From Thermoguttaceae bacterium (lineage in GTDB: Bacteria; Planctomycetota; Planctomycetia; Pirellulales; Thermoguttaceae), in contig JAFSMO010000046.1 in assembly GCA_017447865.1 (NCBI GenBank), forward strand, positions 62,001 to 126,000: 64,000 bases of DNA. Direction: 5' to 3'. Made by a program: the position numbers and the translations under genes. The notes beneath the pieces were generated by a model. That model was not told the origin of the DNA and ran no database searches. It saw only the letters and a list, made by a program, of their open reading frames with translations. Positions 51,139-60,411 of this stretch are shown piece by piece (within the stretch, counting starts at the first letter, position 1; every line of letters starts with the position of its first letter).

Positions 51139-52542
51139 ATGAAATCATTTTGGAAAAACTTCCGGTTTAACCGGCGCGATTTTATGAAAACCTCCGCCGT
51201 GCTGACCGGCGCCGCCCTGGTTTCCCCGCTGAGCGCAGAGGAGGCGGACGCGAACCAGCCGCTCGTCCCGTTTCAGGACGCCGTGCCGTATTCCAGCCCG
51301 CGGGACGGCAAAACGTGGTTTCGCGGAAATACGCACATGCACACGTTCCGGAGTGACGGCCGGGCGTTCCCCGACGAAGCCGCCGCGCTTTACAAACGCC
51401 TCGGGTACAATTTCGTCGTGCTGACCGACCACAATTCGACGCACGAGGACCCGGACCGCTGGGTTCAGGTCGGGACGCGGAACCTGGCGCCGGAAATGAT
51501 CGAGCGTCTGGAGAAAAACTTCCCGGACCTGATGCCGGAAAAACGCCTCAACGCGGACGGCGTGCCGCAGTACCGCCTGCGCACGTTCGACGAAATGTCG
51601 GCCGAACTGAACGAGCCGGGGAAATTCCTGCTGATGAGCGGGAACGAAGTGAGCGTCCCGGCCAAAAACGGTGACGATTTGCACTGCAACCTGATCAATA
51701 CGCGCTCCGGCTGCAAGACCGTTTCGCTCGCCAACACGTCGGAGCTTCTGGACTGGATGGTCGAAATCCGCGACCAGCTCGTCGGAAGTTTCAATCCCGA
51801 GGCGCTTTTCACGGTGAACCACCCGCTTTGGAAGTACTTCGACGTGGACCCGATGGACCTCGTGCGAATCCCGTCGATCCGCTTCTTCGAGGTGGCGAAC
51901 GTGGAGGCCCGCCCGCTCTTTCCGGTCCCGCCGAAAGCCTGGACGCACGATAAATTCTGGGACGTGGTGAACGCTTTCCGCGTCGTTCGGGGCCTTCCGC
52001 TCCTTTACGGCGTGGGCTCGGACGATACGCACGACTACACGATGTTCTACGACCGCCCGCGTTTCATCGGCTACTCGATGGTTCTGGCCGAAGAACTGAG
52101 CGTTCCGGCGCTGATGAAGGCGTTTTACTGCGGAAATTCCTACACTTCGACCGGCCTGACGCTCCGGGACGTGCGTTTCGACGCCGATTCCCGCACTTTG
52201 AGCGTGGAAGTCGATCCGGTGCCGGGCTTCGAGTACACGATCCAGTTCATCGGGACGCGCCGCGGCTTCGATCCGAACGTTCAGGAGTGGTTCGAGCATC
52301 AGGCCGAGGGCGAAATCCCGCCGTGGCTCATCAAGTCCGGCTTCCGGCCGAAGCGGCGTTTGCCGGTCTACTCCGAAAAAATCGGCGAGGTTTTCCAGGA
52401 GACGCAGGGGTTGAAAGCTTCGTACACGCTGAAGCCCGAGGACCTGTACGTCCGCGCGAAGATCTTCACCCAGAAGGCGACGCAGACCGAGGACGAGCAC
52501 CCCATGACGCCGATTGCGTGGACCCAGCCGATCAAAAACTAA
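51139..52542 (+). CDS. Tat-exported PHP-domain metalloenzyme-like protein
   Basis: A 467-residue protein with a twin-arginine signal (FNRRDFMKTSAVLTGAALVS). A PHP phosphoesterase-type domain follows, with GNTHMHTFRSDG (first metal-binding His pair) and VVLTDHNSTHED, and later GVGSDDTHDY. Exported PHP proteins are typical of planctomycetes and related phyla. The substrate is unknown. It lies between gltX and dnaX, and the association is probably only transcriptional. Confidence 0.85.
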   Translation: MKSFWKNFRFNRRDFMKTSAVLTGAALVSPLSAEEADANQPLVPFQDAVPYSSPRDGKTWFRGNTHMHTFRSDGRAFPDEAAALYKRLGYNFVVLTDHNSTHEDPDRWVQVGTRNLAPEMIERLEKNFPDLMPEKRLNADGVPQYRLRTFDEMSAELNEPGKFLLMSGNEVSVPAKNGDDLHCNLINTRSGCKTVSLANTSELLDWMVEIRDQLVGSFNPEALFTVNHPLWKYFDVDPMDLVRIPSIRFFEVANVEARPLFPVPPKAWTHDKFWDVVNAFRVVRGLPLLYGVGSDDTHDYTMFYDRPRFIGYSMVLAEELSVPALMKAFYCGNSYTSTGLTLRDVRFDADSRTLSVEVDPVPGFEYTIQFIGTRRGFDPNVQEWFEHQAEGEIPPWLIKSGFRPKRRLPVYSEKIGEVFQETQGLKASYTLKPEDLYVRAKIFTQKATQTEDEHPMTPIAWTQPIKN

Positions 52543-52571
52543 AACCGAAAGCTTTTTCAAAGGAACGAATC

Positions 52572-54437
52572 ATGGCCGCCGAAAACGAATACCAGGTCGT
52601 CGCACGCCGCTACCGCCCGCAGAAATTCAGCGAGCTGGTCGGCCAGGAGCATATTGCCCGGGCTTTGAGCAATGCGATCCAGAACAATCGGATCGGCCAT
52701 GCGTACCTTTTCACAGGTGCACGAGGCGTGGGGAAAACCTCCACCGCCCGCATTTTCGCCAAGTCGCTGAACTGCATTCACGGCCCGACCTCCGACCCGT
52801 GCGGTCAGTGCGAGATCTGCGAGGCGATCACGGCGGGCGAGGACCTCGACGTCATTGAAATCGACGGCGCGAGCAACCGCGGGATCGATCAGGTCCGGAC
52901 GATCATCCAGAACGTGAACGTCCGCCCATCGCGCGCCCGGTTCAAAATCTACATCATCGACGAAGTTCACATGCTGACGGACGAAGCGTTCAACGCTTTG
53001 CTGAAAACGCTCGAAGAGCCGCCGGAGCACGTGAAGTTCATCTTTTGCACGACCGAAGTCAACAAGATCCCAATCACGATTTTGTCCCGGTGCCAGCGTT
53101 TCGATTTTGCGGGGATCAGCATCCCGGAAATCGCGCGGCGGCTTCAGCTCATCGTCGATTCGGAAGGGCTGAACGCGGAGCCGGAGGCGATCAACCTCCT
53201 CGCGCGGCGGGCGAACGGCTCGATGCGTGACGGCCAGTCGCTGCTGGAGCAGCTTCTGGCGTTCACGTCGGGGACCATCACGCTTCAGGACGTTCATCAG
53301 CTCCTCGGAACGGCCAAGGATGAAGTTTTGGTCGAGATTCTGCGCGCAGTCTCGCGGAATGAACCGGCAGTGATCCTGCGGACGCTCGACGTGATGTTCC
53401 AGCAGGGGACCGACCCGGGCCAGCTTTTGGAGCAGCTTTTCGGCTGCCTGCGCGACCTGATGGCGATTCTGGCCGGCTGCGGGAGTGAAAGTTTCCTTTT
53501 CCTGCCGCCCGATCTGGAGGAAGAAGCGCGTGAAATGGCCGGGAAAATGGGCCTCGACGTGATCCTCGCCGCGATGCAGGTCGCCGACCACACGCTCACG
53601 CGGATGAAGGTCAGCACGCAGAGCCGCCTTCTGGTCGAAATGGCGTTCATCCGGATCTGCTCGCTCCAGAGCCTCGTCAGTCTGGCGGACGTCGTGACGC
53701 ACGTGCAGAGCTCGGACTCCCTGAAGCACGAACCCGCGGGAATGATTTCCTCTTCGGAGCCTGAGCAAAAGCCGCAGATCGTGCCTCCGCCGGGAGTGCG
53801 CCGTTCCTTCGTGGAAGAGTCGGCCGACGCTCCGATTAAAAAAAAAGATTTGAGTGAGGCTCCGGCCCAGGTTTCGCCGAACGCCCAGAATCCCCCGGCG
53901 GCTTCTGCGCCTTCGGTTCCTCCGGTTTCCAAACCGGTCTCGGAGCTGCCCGACGGACCGATGGATTCCACGGAAACCGACCTTCCGACCGATGCTTTCT
54001 CGGTTTACCACTCGGAACCGGCAGGAGGAGGGGGATCTCCGCGTTCCGGCGCTCAACCGGACGTTCAGACGGTTTGGAACCGCTTTCTCTCGGCGCTCGA
54101 AAAATTCCCTCACGAACATGAAGCCACGATCTCCACTTTGCGGGATCTGAAGGACCTGCAGCTGAGTCCCGACGGTGGGACCGTGACGGTCGTTTACCCG
54201 TCCCGCTGCGCGTTCGATCTTCACCAGTTCCAAAGAAATCCGCAGGACGTTACGCGGCTGGAGCAGATGCTCGGCCTGAAGGTAAAACTGACGGTGGAAG
54301 AATCTGGCGGCGAAACCTCTGGGGCGCCCAATGGAGGGATGGGCCTGCGCCAGAAGTACGAAAGCCCGCTTCTTTCGGCAGCGGAGAAACTGTTCGGCGC
54401 GACGATCCAGCGGGTCGAAAAAAGAAAAAAGCCGTAG
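52572..54437 (+). CDS. dnaX: DNA polymerase III tau (and probable gamma) subunit
   Basis: A 621-residue clamp-loader ATPase. Walker A GARGVGKTST, a zinc module (four Cys in CIHGPTSDPCGQCEIC), Walker B IIDEVHML and the sensor region ILSRCQRFDF lie in the first 200 residues. A Pro/Ser-rich linker (about 395-495) precedes the C-terminal tau domain. In the linker, codons 423-425 are AAA AAA AAA, a run of nine As (53838-53846). Both alternative frames stop within four codons. Slippage would yield a gamma-like protein of about 426-428 residues, near E. coli gamma's size. The ATG follows AAAGGAA. Confidence 0.95.
   Translation: MAAENEYQVVARRYRPQKFSELVGQEHIARALSNAIQNNRIGHAYLFTGARGVGKTSTARIFAKSLNCIHGPTSDPCGQCEICEAITAGEDLDVIEIDGASNRGIDQVRTIIQNVNVRPSRARFKIYIIDEVHMLTDEAFNALLKTLEEPPEHVKFIFCTTEVNKIPITILSRCQRFDFAGISIPEIARRLQLIVDSEGLNAEPEAINLLARRANGSMRDGQSLLEQLLAFTSGTITLQDVHQLLGTAKDEVLVEILRAVSRNEPAVILRTLDVMFQQGTDPGQLLEQLFGCLRDLMAILAGCGSESFLFLPPDLEEEAREMAGKMGLDVILAAMQVADHTLTRMKVSTQSRLLVEMAFIRICSLQSLVSLADVVTHVQSSDSLKHEPAGMISSSEPEQKPQIVPPPGVRRSFVEESADAPIKKKDLSEAPAQVSPNAQNPPAASAPSVPPVSKPVSELPDGPMDSTETDLPTDAFSVYHSEPAGGGGSPRSGAQPDVQTVWNRFLSALEKFPHEHEATISTLRDLKDLQLSPDGGTVTVVYPSRCAFDLHQFQRNPQDVTRLEQMLGLKVKLTVEESGGETSGAPNGGMGLRQKYESPLLSAAEKLFGATIQRVEKRKKP
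53838..53859 (+). promoter_or_regulatory. Nine-A slippery run in dnaX
   Basis: Nine As at 53838-53846 are followed by GATTTGAGTGAG. A -1 shift or one extra A reads AGA TTT GAG TGA. Loss of one A reads ATT TGA. Both stop at once. The layout resembles the A9 transcriptional-slippage site of Thermus dnaX and the frameshift site of E. coli dnaX. Confidence 0.7.
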
Positions 54438-54490
54438 CGCGGAGGGCTGCGGCCTGAAATTAAAGGGAAACTCTGGGAATTCTTGAAACT

Positions 54491-55774
54491 CTAAACTCTC
54501 AGGAACGTCTTCGTCCTGTACAAATGCCAGAGGAAGAACCAGAAGAGCAGGGCGGCGCCGAGGGCCTTGACCGTCGGGTACCACGCGCCGAAAAACGGCT
54601 CCGTCCCGTACAGAAACGCCTGCGAAATGGCGGCGAATCCGACGAATTTCGGCATCATGTACGCCGTGATCGAGTTCATGCCCGGAACCGTCAGGACGAT
54701 GCTCCACGCGCGGAAGTTCAGCACGTCGATGATCTCGTAAAAAACGGCCAGCAGGACGATGCTCCAGCCGCTCGCCCACAAAACCATGGTCGGCGTCCAG
54801 ATGTGCTTCACCAGCGGGCAGTAGAAGCAGGTCCCCTCCGGGACTTTGGACCAGCCCCAGCCGACGATGAGCATGGCGAAGCCGATGATCAGCAGACGCA
54901 CGAAAATCTGCGTGCCGGAAAGCATTTTGGTGGGGGATTGGACCTCAGCGGGCGGCAGGACTTCCGAGGCGTTTTCCGCCTGGGTCTCGGGCCGGGAAAG
55001 GGGATTCCGCCGGATCAGCTCGCCCGAGAAAACGCCGGTCAGAGCCGTGCAGATGAACGTCAGGCTGCTCAGGATCCAGGTGTAACGGTAAGACTCCGAA
55101 AACGCCCAGGTCCCGTCTTCATTGAACGAGACGCAGTCGCGCCACGGGCCGAGGACCACGCGGTCCACCCACTCGCAGAGATTGGAGTCGGGGGCGTAAC
55201 TTCCCGCGCCGTACACGATCCCATCCGCGCCCGTCATGGAGACGAACGCCATCAGGGCCCAGTACGCGAGCATCAAAACGACGCAAATTCCGACCTGAAA
55301 ACGCACGCGGAAGTGCAAATAGAAAATCGAGGCGAACAGGTAGCCGACCGCGATGGTTTGCAGCGTGTTCGAGAAAAGACGCAGGCCGTGCGACCAGTGG
55401 AAGTCGAGGAAATTCCCCTGCATGATCATGCCGAAGATCCACAAAACGACGACGCGGCGCAGGATGCGGAGGTAAATTTTCAGGTAGTTCGGCGAGCCGT
55501 CCTGGGTGCGGTATTTCGCGAACTGGAACGGAATGCTCAGCCCCGCGCAGAAAACGAAGAGCGGCATGAGCAGGTCCCAGAGCACGAAACCCTCCCACGG
55601 CACGTGACCGAACCAGCCGGAAATCGTAGAGCCGATCCCTTCGCTGGAGAAAAAGTCGGCCAGTGGGCTTTCTTTCCGGACGACCGAGAAAAACGGGCCA
55701 AAAATGACCAGCAGGAACATGGTAAAACCACGTAAAGCGTCGATCGACGCCAGGCGTTTGGTGGGGGTGGGCAT
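54491..55774 (-). CDS. Polytopic acyltransferase-like membrane protein (DUF5009/HGSNAT type)
   Basis: A 427-residue membrane protein with about 10-11 hydrophobic segments. The start RLASIDALRGFTMFLLVIFGPFF is the signature of the DUF5009/heparan-alpha-glucosaminide N-acetyltransferase-like group (DxxRG). The sequence PWEGFVLWDLLMPLFVFCAGLSIPF follows. These proteins are thought to move acyl groups across the membrane to glycan acceptors; specificity is unknown. It lies downstream of the ceramidase-like gene in the same orientation, with a stem-loop between. Confidence 0.82.
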   Translation of the reverse strand: MPTPTKRLASIDALRGFTMFLLVIFGPFFSVVRKESPLADFFSSEGIGSTISGWFGHVPWEGFVLWDLLMPLFVFCAGLSIPFQFAKYRTQDGSPNYLKIYLRILRRVVVLWIFGMIMQGNFLDFHWSHGLRLFSNTLQTIAVGYLFASIFYLHFRVRFQVGICVVLMLAYWALMAFVSMTGADGIVYGAGSYAPDSNLCEWVDRVVLGPWRDCVSFNEDGTWAFSESYRYTWILSSLTFICTALTGVFSGELIRRNPLSRPETQAENASEVLPPAEVQSPTKMLSGTQIFVRLLIIGFAMLIVGWGWSKVPEGTCFYCPLVKHIWTPTMVLWASGWSIVLLAVFYEIIDVLNFRAWSIVLTVPGMNSITAYMMPKFVGFAAISQAFLYGTEPFFGAWYPTVKALGAALLFWFFLWHLYRTKTFLRV

Positions 55775-55796
55775 AAAATGGGGTCCTTCTTGGGGC

Positions 55797-55831
55797 GGAC
55801 GGTTTGAAAGTCTGAAACTTTCGGACCGTCC
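55797..55831. other. Stem-loop between the ceramidase-like and acyltransferase-like genes
   Basis: GGACGG (55797-55802) pairs with CCGTCC (55826-55831), and GAAAGT with ACTTTC inside, around a CTGA loop. There is no T-run, so it may be a processing or attenuation structure rather than a terminator. Confidence 0.4.
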
Positions 55832-55850
55832 TTAAAAACACTTCAAAATT

Positions 55851-57272
55851 CTACTCGAACAGACTGTTCACCATTTCGACCAGCTTCGTGCGGATCTTCT
55901 CCTCGGCCTTCGGCTCGCAGCAGCTGCTCATCGTGCGCCAGGTCGTGTACCCGCCCAGCTCGAAGTCGGCCTCGGTGGGCAAGTAGCCGGCGTAGTCGTT
56001 TGCCAGCGCAATCGTGTAGGTCATCGGAGCCTTGGACGCGGCGCGGATCTTGTGGCCCGTCGCACTGTACACTTCGTTCGGGAGGATCGTGATCCCCACG
56101 TCGCCGATCCGGACCGCCTGGAGCGTCAGCGCCCGCTCGGCCGGCCAGGAGTCCATCAGGACCGTGTCCAGTGCGTAAACGTCGGTCATGGTCCGAATCT
56201 CCTTCCCTTCGGCTTCGAGGTCCGCGAGGTACTTCTTTGCCTTTTCGACCTGGGCCGGCGTTCCTTTGCGGACTCCGACGGTCAGTTTTTCTTCCGTCAT
56301 TTTGACCGGGACCCAGTCGGTGAACTGCATCCGTTTGCAGGCCCGTTCCGCTGCGTCGGCGACCGAGTTGGCGACGGTTTCCATCGTGAATTTGCGCGTC
56401 TGATTGAACGGGTCGATGCAGTTGCAATCGCCGCTCGTTCCGTTCGTCATGACGGCGAAAAAGTTTTCATCCCCGCCCAGACGTTTGGCCATTTCCGAGC
56501 AGAAAACGCCGAAATAGTCCGCCGAAATGTCCGGCGCGCCGGCGTAGTGGGTCGAGTAGTTCGCCATCAGCGCGAGCGGTTTTCCGTCCGGCGACTGGAA
56601 CGCGACCACGTAAACCGTCGGGTTCGGGATCCCCGTCCGGCAAATAATATTCGCGGTCCCGGGATTCATCTGCGCGATGTTGCATTTCGCTCCGGTGAAA
56701 TCGGGGTCCACCGTCAAGGCCGTTCCTTCTTTCAGAATGTAGCGGCGGCAGTAAACGTTTTCCGGGTCGAAATCCCTTCCCCACGCGACGCGGGCGTCCT
56801 GGCGGTTCTGGTACGCGGCGACGACCGCCTCGACCAGTTTTTCACGGAAGAGGGCCGGGTAGTGCTCGTCCACCGGCGTCCCGAGGAGCGGCATCAGCGA
56901 TGGGCACGAGTGGCAGTGCGTCGAGGAAACCATGATCCGGTCTTTCCTCAAGGGGACCTTCTTCACGATCTGGTCTTTGGCCCACTCGATCAGCTCGCCG
57001 GGAATGACGCAGGCGTCGGCCGTCGCCATGGCGATCTGGGTCTCGCCGTCATCGATCACGATCGCGCGGATGTGGAGCGGGTCGTTCACCTTGCTGCAGT
57101 ACCAGGCCGTGAAACCGCCGTTCATCACGCACGGGAACTGGGTCGGGGAGGAATCCACCACGGCCGTTCCGACCTTGAGGAATTGCGGGTGCGCCGGCTC
57201 CTCCGCGAAAAGAGAAACCACGAAAGAAAAAAGACTCAGGGCGAAAATCAGAAAATGGGTGGGGCGAAGCAT
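55851..57272 (-). CDS. Exported neutral ceramidase-like (alkaline non-lysosomal ceramidase) protein
   Basis: A 473-residue secreted protein with signal peptide (residues 1-23). Neutral ceramidase N-terminal features: FLKVGTAVVDSSPTQFP at the start, HIRAIVIDDGETQIAMATADAC, the metal-binding SSTHCHSCPS, and the nucleophile-region sequence MTNGTSGDCNC. The C-terminal Ig-like domain of true ceramidases is missing. The family is common in planctomycetes, where activity on other amides or lipids is possible. A strong promoter with an overlapping palindrome precedes it. Confidence 0.85.
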   Translation of the reverse strand: MLRPTHFLIFALSLFSFVVSLFAEEPAHPQFLKVGTAVVDSSPTQFPCVMNGGFTAWYCSKVNDPLHIRAIVIDDGETQIAMATADACVIPGELIEWAKDQIVKKVPLRKDRIMVSSTHCHSCPSLMPLLGTPVDEHYPALFREKLVEAVVAAYQNRQDARVAWGRDFDPENVYCRRYILKEGTALTVDPDFTGAKCNIAQMNPGTANIICRTGIPNPTVYVVAFQSPDGKPLALMANYSTHYAGAPDISADYFGVFCSEMAKRLGGDENFFAVMTNGTSGDCNCIDPFNQTRKFTMETVANSVADAAERACKRMQFTDWVPVKMTEEKLTVGVRKGTPAQVEKAKKYLADLEAEGKEIRTMTDVYALDTVLMDSWPAERALTLQAVRIGDVGITILPNEVYSATGHKIRAASKAPMTYTIALANDYAGYLPTEADFELGGYTTWRTMSSCCEPKAEEKIRTKLVEMVNSLFE

Positions 57273-57353
57273 AAAAAACTCCTTGGGTTAAAATGGAAAT
57301 GGCGGGTGGTTGGGGGCCGCTCGACTTTTCAGCGTCAAAATCGCGGCAGTCTG

Positions 57354-57390
57354 AATTATAGCATACGGGACCGGAAAAGTCAAGTTTCCG
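57354..57390 (-). promoter_or_regulatory. Promoter of the ceramidase-like gene with overlapping operator-like palindrome
   Basis: On the minus strand TTGACT (57382-57377), a 17-bp spacer and TATAAT (57359-57354). The -35 box is inside an inverted repeat with arms CCGGAAA (57370-57376) and TTTCCGG (57384-57390), a likely repressor site. Confidence 0.65.
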
Positions 57391-57428
57391 GAAACGTTTT
57401 TTCCAAAAATTTTCGGGCGGATCGTCCC

Positions 57429-57457
57429 TTGACTTTTCGTCCGTTTCTGAGTAGAAT
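57429..57457 (+). promoter_or_regulatory. Promoter of the GNAT-nucleotidyltransferase gene
   Basis: TTGACT (57429-57434), a 17-bp spacer and TAGAAT (57452-57457) end 47 bp before the start codon and are divergent from the ceramidase promoter. Confidence 0.65.
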
Positions 57458-57504
57458 GATCAGGTCGTTCCGATCGTCAAGAAAACACCACTGAGGAAGA
57501 TCCG

Positions 57505-58602
57505 ATGGAATTTCAGCCCCAACCCACCAATGAACCTGAACTGCGCACGGCGCGTCTGACGCTCACTCCCATGACGCCGGGCGAGCTGGAGGAAATGATC
57601 GCGAAAACCCGGCGCGAGGTCCCGGAACTGAGCCGGGCGTACGAAGAAATGCTCTCGAACTGCCGGCGCTTTCCGAAAGATTTTTTGTGGAATACTGCCT
57701 GGAAAATGGCGCTTTCCAAAGACGGCGCCGAGGTCGGAAACGCGGGCTTCAAAGGGCTTTCCGACTCGGGGGTGGTTGAGATCGGCTACGGGATCGAGGA
57801 AGAATTTCAGGGAAAAGGTTTCGCCACGGAAGGGGCCGCGGCCCTTTGCGCCTGGGCTTTGGACCAGCCGGGAATTTCTGCCGTGGAAGCGGAAACGGAG
57901 CCGGAAAACCGGGCCTCGAGGCGCGTTCTGGAAAAAATCGGATTCCAACCCACCGGAGAAAACGGAGCCGAAGGCCCGCGTTTCAGGCTGACCCGCTCCA
58001 CGCTCCCGGACCTTTTGAAACTTTCCGACGAAAATCTCCGCCGTGCGCGAAAAGTCGTTCAGGAGGCGGGGATCCTCCCGGCGTGGGAGAAGATCGGCGC
58101 GGTGGTGAACCCGGTCGGGTCGTGCGCGATGGGGCTGATCATGACGCACCGCGACGTGGATTTTCACGTCTATTTGCCGGAGCTGAACGCAGCGCAGAGT
58201 TTTCAGGCCATGACCGAAATTTGCTCCCGACCCGGCGTCACGCGGATGGAATTCCGGAATCTGGCGAACACGCCGGAAGAGTGCTTCGAGTTCCACGTCT
58301 GGTTTGCGGAAAAACTCCCCGACGGCTCGGAGGAAGAGTGGCAGATCGACCTGATCCAGATCCTGCCCGGCTCGCGGTTCGACGGTTTCTTCGAGCGGGT
58401 AGCGCAGCGGGTCCGGGACGTTCTTACGCCGGAAACCCGACTGGCGATTTTGCGGCTGAAATACGAAACGCCGCCTGGCGAGCACATCATGGGGATCGAG
58501 TACTACCAGGCGGTTTTGGAAGGCGGCGTCCGTACGTGGGACGAATTCCGTGCGTGGCGTGCGGCCCGCGGCGAGGCGGGGATCATCGAGTGGATGCCGT
58601 GA
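57505..58602 (+). CDS. GNAT acetyltransferase fused to a nucleotidyltransferase-like domain
   Basis: A 365-residue cytoplasmic protein. The N-terminal GNAT domain (about 14-170) starts LRTARLTLTPMTPGELEEM and has VVEIGYGIEEEFQGKGFATEGAAALCAWAL, the acetyl-CoA loop region, and ENRASRRVLEKIGF. The C-terminal part (about 185-360) begins VNPVGSCAMGLIMTHRDVDFHVY, the GS...DxD pattern of minimal nucleotidyltransferases. The acceptors are unknown. The ATG follows GAGGAAG. It converges on the GH110 gene with a 14-bp gap. Confidence 0.75.
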   Translation: MEFQPQPTNEPELRTARLTLTPMTPGELEEMIAKTRREVPELSRAYEEMLSNCRRFPKDFLWNTAWKMALSKDGAEVGNAGFKGLSDSGVVEIGYGIEEEFQGKGFATEGAAALCAWALDQPGISAVEAETEPENRASRRVLEKIGFQPTGENGAEGPRFRLTRSTLPDLLKLSDENLRRARKVVQEAGILPAWEKIGAVVNPVGSCAMGLIMTHRDVDFHVYLPELNAAQSFQAMTEICSRPGVTRMEFRNLANTPEECFEFHVWFAEKLPDGSEEEWQIDLIQILPGSRFDGFFERVAQRVRDVLTPETRLAILRLKYETPPGEHIMGIEYYQAVLEGGVRTWDEFRAWRAARGEAGIIEWMP

Positions 58603-58616
58603 GGCCGTAAAACTCG

Positions 58617-60380
58617 CTACTTGATCTCCATGCTCAGCGGAACTTCGGACTGATTCTTCTCGATTTTGACGTTCACCGCGCGCTCCAGCAGGAAGGAGTG
58701 CGTGTTCCAGTGGAAGGCCGGGAAATCCTGCGTCTTTTCGACCGTATTATTCCGGAACGTCAGCCCGTCGATCGACTTCGCGTAAACGAGCGGGTGGTCG
58801 AACGTCTTGAAAACGTTTTCCTCGATCAGGATCGCGTCCGGTTTCCCGCCGTGGAAGTACTTCTGCTGGTCCTTCAGGTTCGGGATCTCCGGGTAGATCG
58901 AAATGATCCCGTTCGTGAACTGGAACTGGTTGGTCAGGGCGTTCTGGAAAATATTGGCGCGGATCACCACCTCGCGGCAGGCGCCCGTCTCAAACCAGCC
59001 GTTGCAGTCGCCGCAGAGCAGGATCGCCGTCCCGGACGTGTGGTCGAAAAGGTTCTGCTCGATGAGCGTCCGGCGGGGCGTGGAGAAAAGAGCGCCGCGC
59101 GCCCGGTTGTTCCGAATCACGTTTTTGCGGAAAATGACCTCCGGGGTCCACGTCAGGTTTTCGATCCCGAACGTTCCCGACTCGGAAATCTCGGCCGGGA
59201 CCGGCTTCTCGAAACGAATACGGAAGCGCTTCGCGCCCTGATCGACCGGCGCGTCCACGGCCTGGATCTCCGCCACGTGGTTCGACTCGCCCAGAATTTC
59301 CATCGTGTTGGAACGGATGAACTGGACCTCATCGCCCGCCTCGCCCCAGAAGAAGCCGTACGCCTGCGGGTGCATGTACGCCGCCTCGAGCGTGGAATCG
59401 TCGATCCGCTTTTGGACCTTCAGGTACGTGCCGTGGACGTTGATCGCGTCGTCCATCATCGACTCGTAAAGGCCGTTTTCCGAGAGGATCAGCCCCTTGC
59501 AGCCCGAAAAGTGCGTGGCGTCGGCCTGGGTCGTGAAGTACCGCGTGTCGTTTTCCCCGCGCAGGCAGACGGAAAGACCGTTCAGGTGAATGTTTTCGCT
59601 GATTTGGGCCAGCACGCCCATCCCTTCGGCGTAGTGGATCTGAATGTTTTCCAGCGTCGTGTTCAGCGCGTGATACACGAAGATCCCGCAGGCCGGGCGA
59701 CTGTACGGGCGCAGCGTGACGATCGTGCCGGGGACGAGCTTTTCGTTCTTCCAGTTCGGGCAGAAGAAAACGCGCTCGCGCAGCTCCTTCACCTGATTCA
59801 GATCGACGCGGACGTCCGACGTGTTGAAGACCAGGTTCCGCTTTTGCGGGTCAAACGCGATGCCAGTCCCGGCGGAGTAGCGCCAATATTCGGGTTTCTC
59901 GCCGTAAAACCAGAGCGTGCCGTTTTGGTCCAGCTCGTAGTTCACGTCCGGCGCCAGCTCGACCGTCAGCCCCTCCGGCGTGTTTTCGAGGACCTTGACC
60001 TGGCAGATGGCCGGGTGGTCAAAATCGATCTGAAAGTTTTTCAGCGTGCAGTTTTCGCAGTTCTTCAGAACGACCGGGAGCATTTTGCCGTGGAAAACGA
60101 ACGTTGAGCCGTTCCCGTCGAACGTGACGTTCTTCAGATTCTGGAACGAAAGGCCCACGGACTTCGGGTTTTCCTGGTCGTGATTCGAGACGAAGTGGGT
60201 CTGGACCAGCCCTTTCTCGAAGTAAAAGTGGTACATGCCCGTGGGGATCTGCACGACGGTCGGCTCGGCGTTTTCCGAATTGGCCAGCGCGTTGAGCTTT
60301 TCCTGAAGGCCGGGGATCTGCGCCTGTGCCGAGGCAAGAAGCAAGAGAAAAATGGAAACGATGGTGAGGAAACGGTTCAT
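58617..60380 (-). CDS. Exported GH110 alpha-1,3-galactosidase-like enzyme
   Basis: A 587-residue secreted protein with signal peptide (residues 1-20). A right-handed beta-helix with repeated NxTLKN/NVTFDG patterns fills it. The GH110 active-site context is visible: TQADATHFSGCKGL and ENGLYESMMDDAINVHGTYLKV, with the Asp pair that serves as catalytic candidates. The family removes alpha-1,3-linked galactose, as in blood-group B and linear B antigens, which would fit growth on host glycans. No partner glycosidase adjoins it. Confidence 0.85.
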   Translation of the reverse strand: MNRFLTIVSIFLLLLASAQAQIPGLQEKLNALANSENAEPTVVQIPTGMYHFYFEKGLVQTHFVSNHDQENPKSVGLSFQNLKNVTFDGNGSTFVFHGKMLPVVLKNCENCTLKNFQIDFDHPAICQVKVLENTPEGLTVELAPDVNYELDQNGTLWFYGEKPEYWRYSAGTGIAFDPQKRNLVFNTSDVRVDLNQVKELRERVFFCPNWKNEKLVPGTIVTLRPYSRPACGIFVYHALNTTLENIQIHYAEGMGVLAQISENIHLNGLSVCLRGENDTRYFTTQADATHFSGCKGLILSENGLYESMMDDAINVHGTYLKVQKRIDDSTLEAAYMHPQAYGFFWGEAGDEVQFIRSNTMEILGESNHVAEIQAVDAPVDQGAKRFRIRFEKPVPAEISESGTFGIENLTWTPEVIFRKNVIRNNRARGALFSTPRRTLIEQNLFDHTSGTAILLCGDCNGWFETGACREVVIRANIFQNALTNQFQFTNGIISIYPEIPNLKDQQKYFHGGKPDAILIEENVFKTFDHPLVYAKSIDGLTFRNNTVEKTQDFPAFHWNTHSFLLERAVNVKIEKNQSEVPLSMEIK

Positions 60381-60411
60381 CTTTAGTTAGAAGTCAGGAG
60401 TTAAAATGAAA

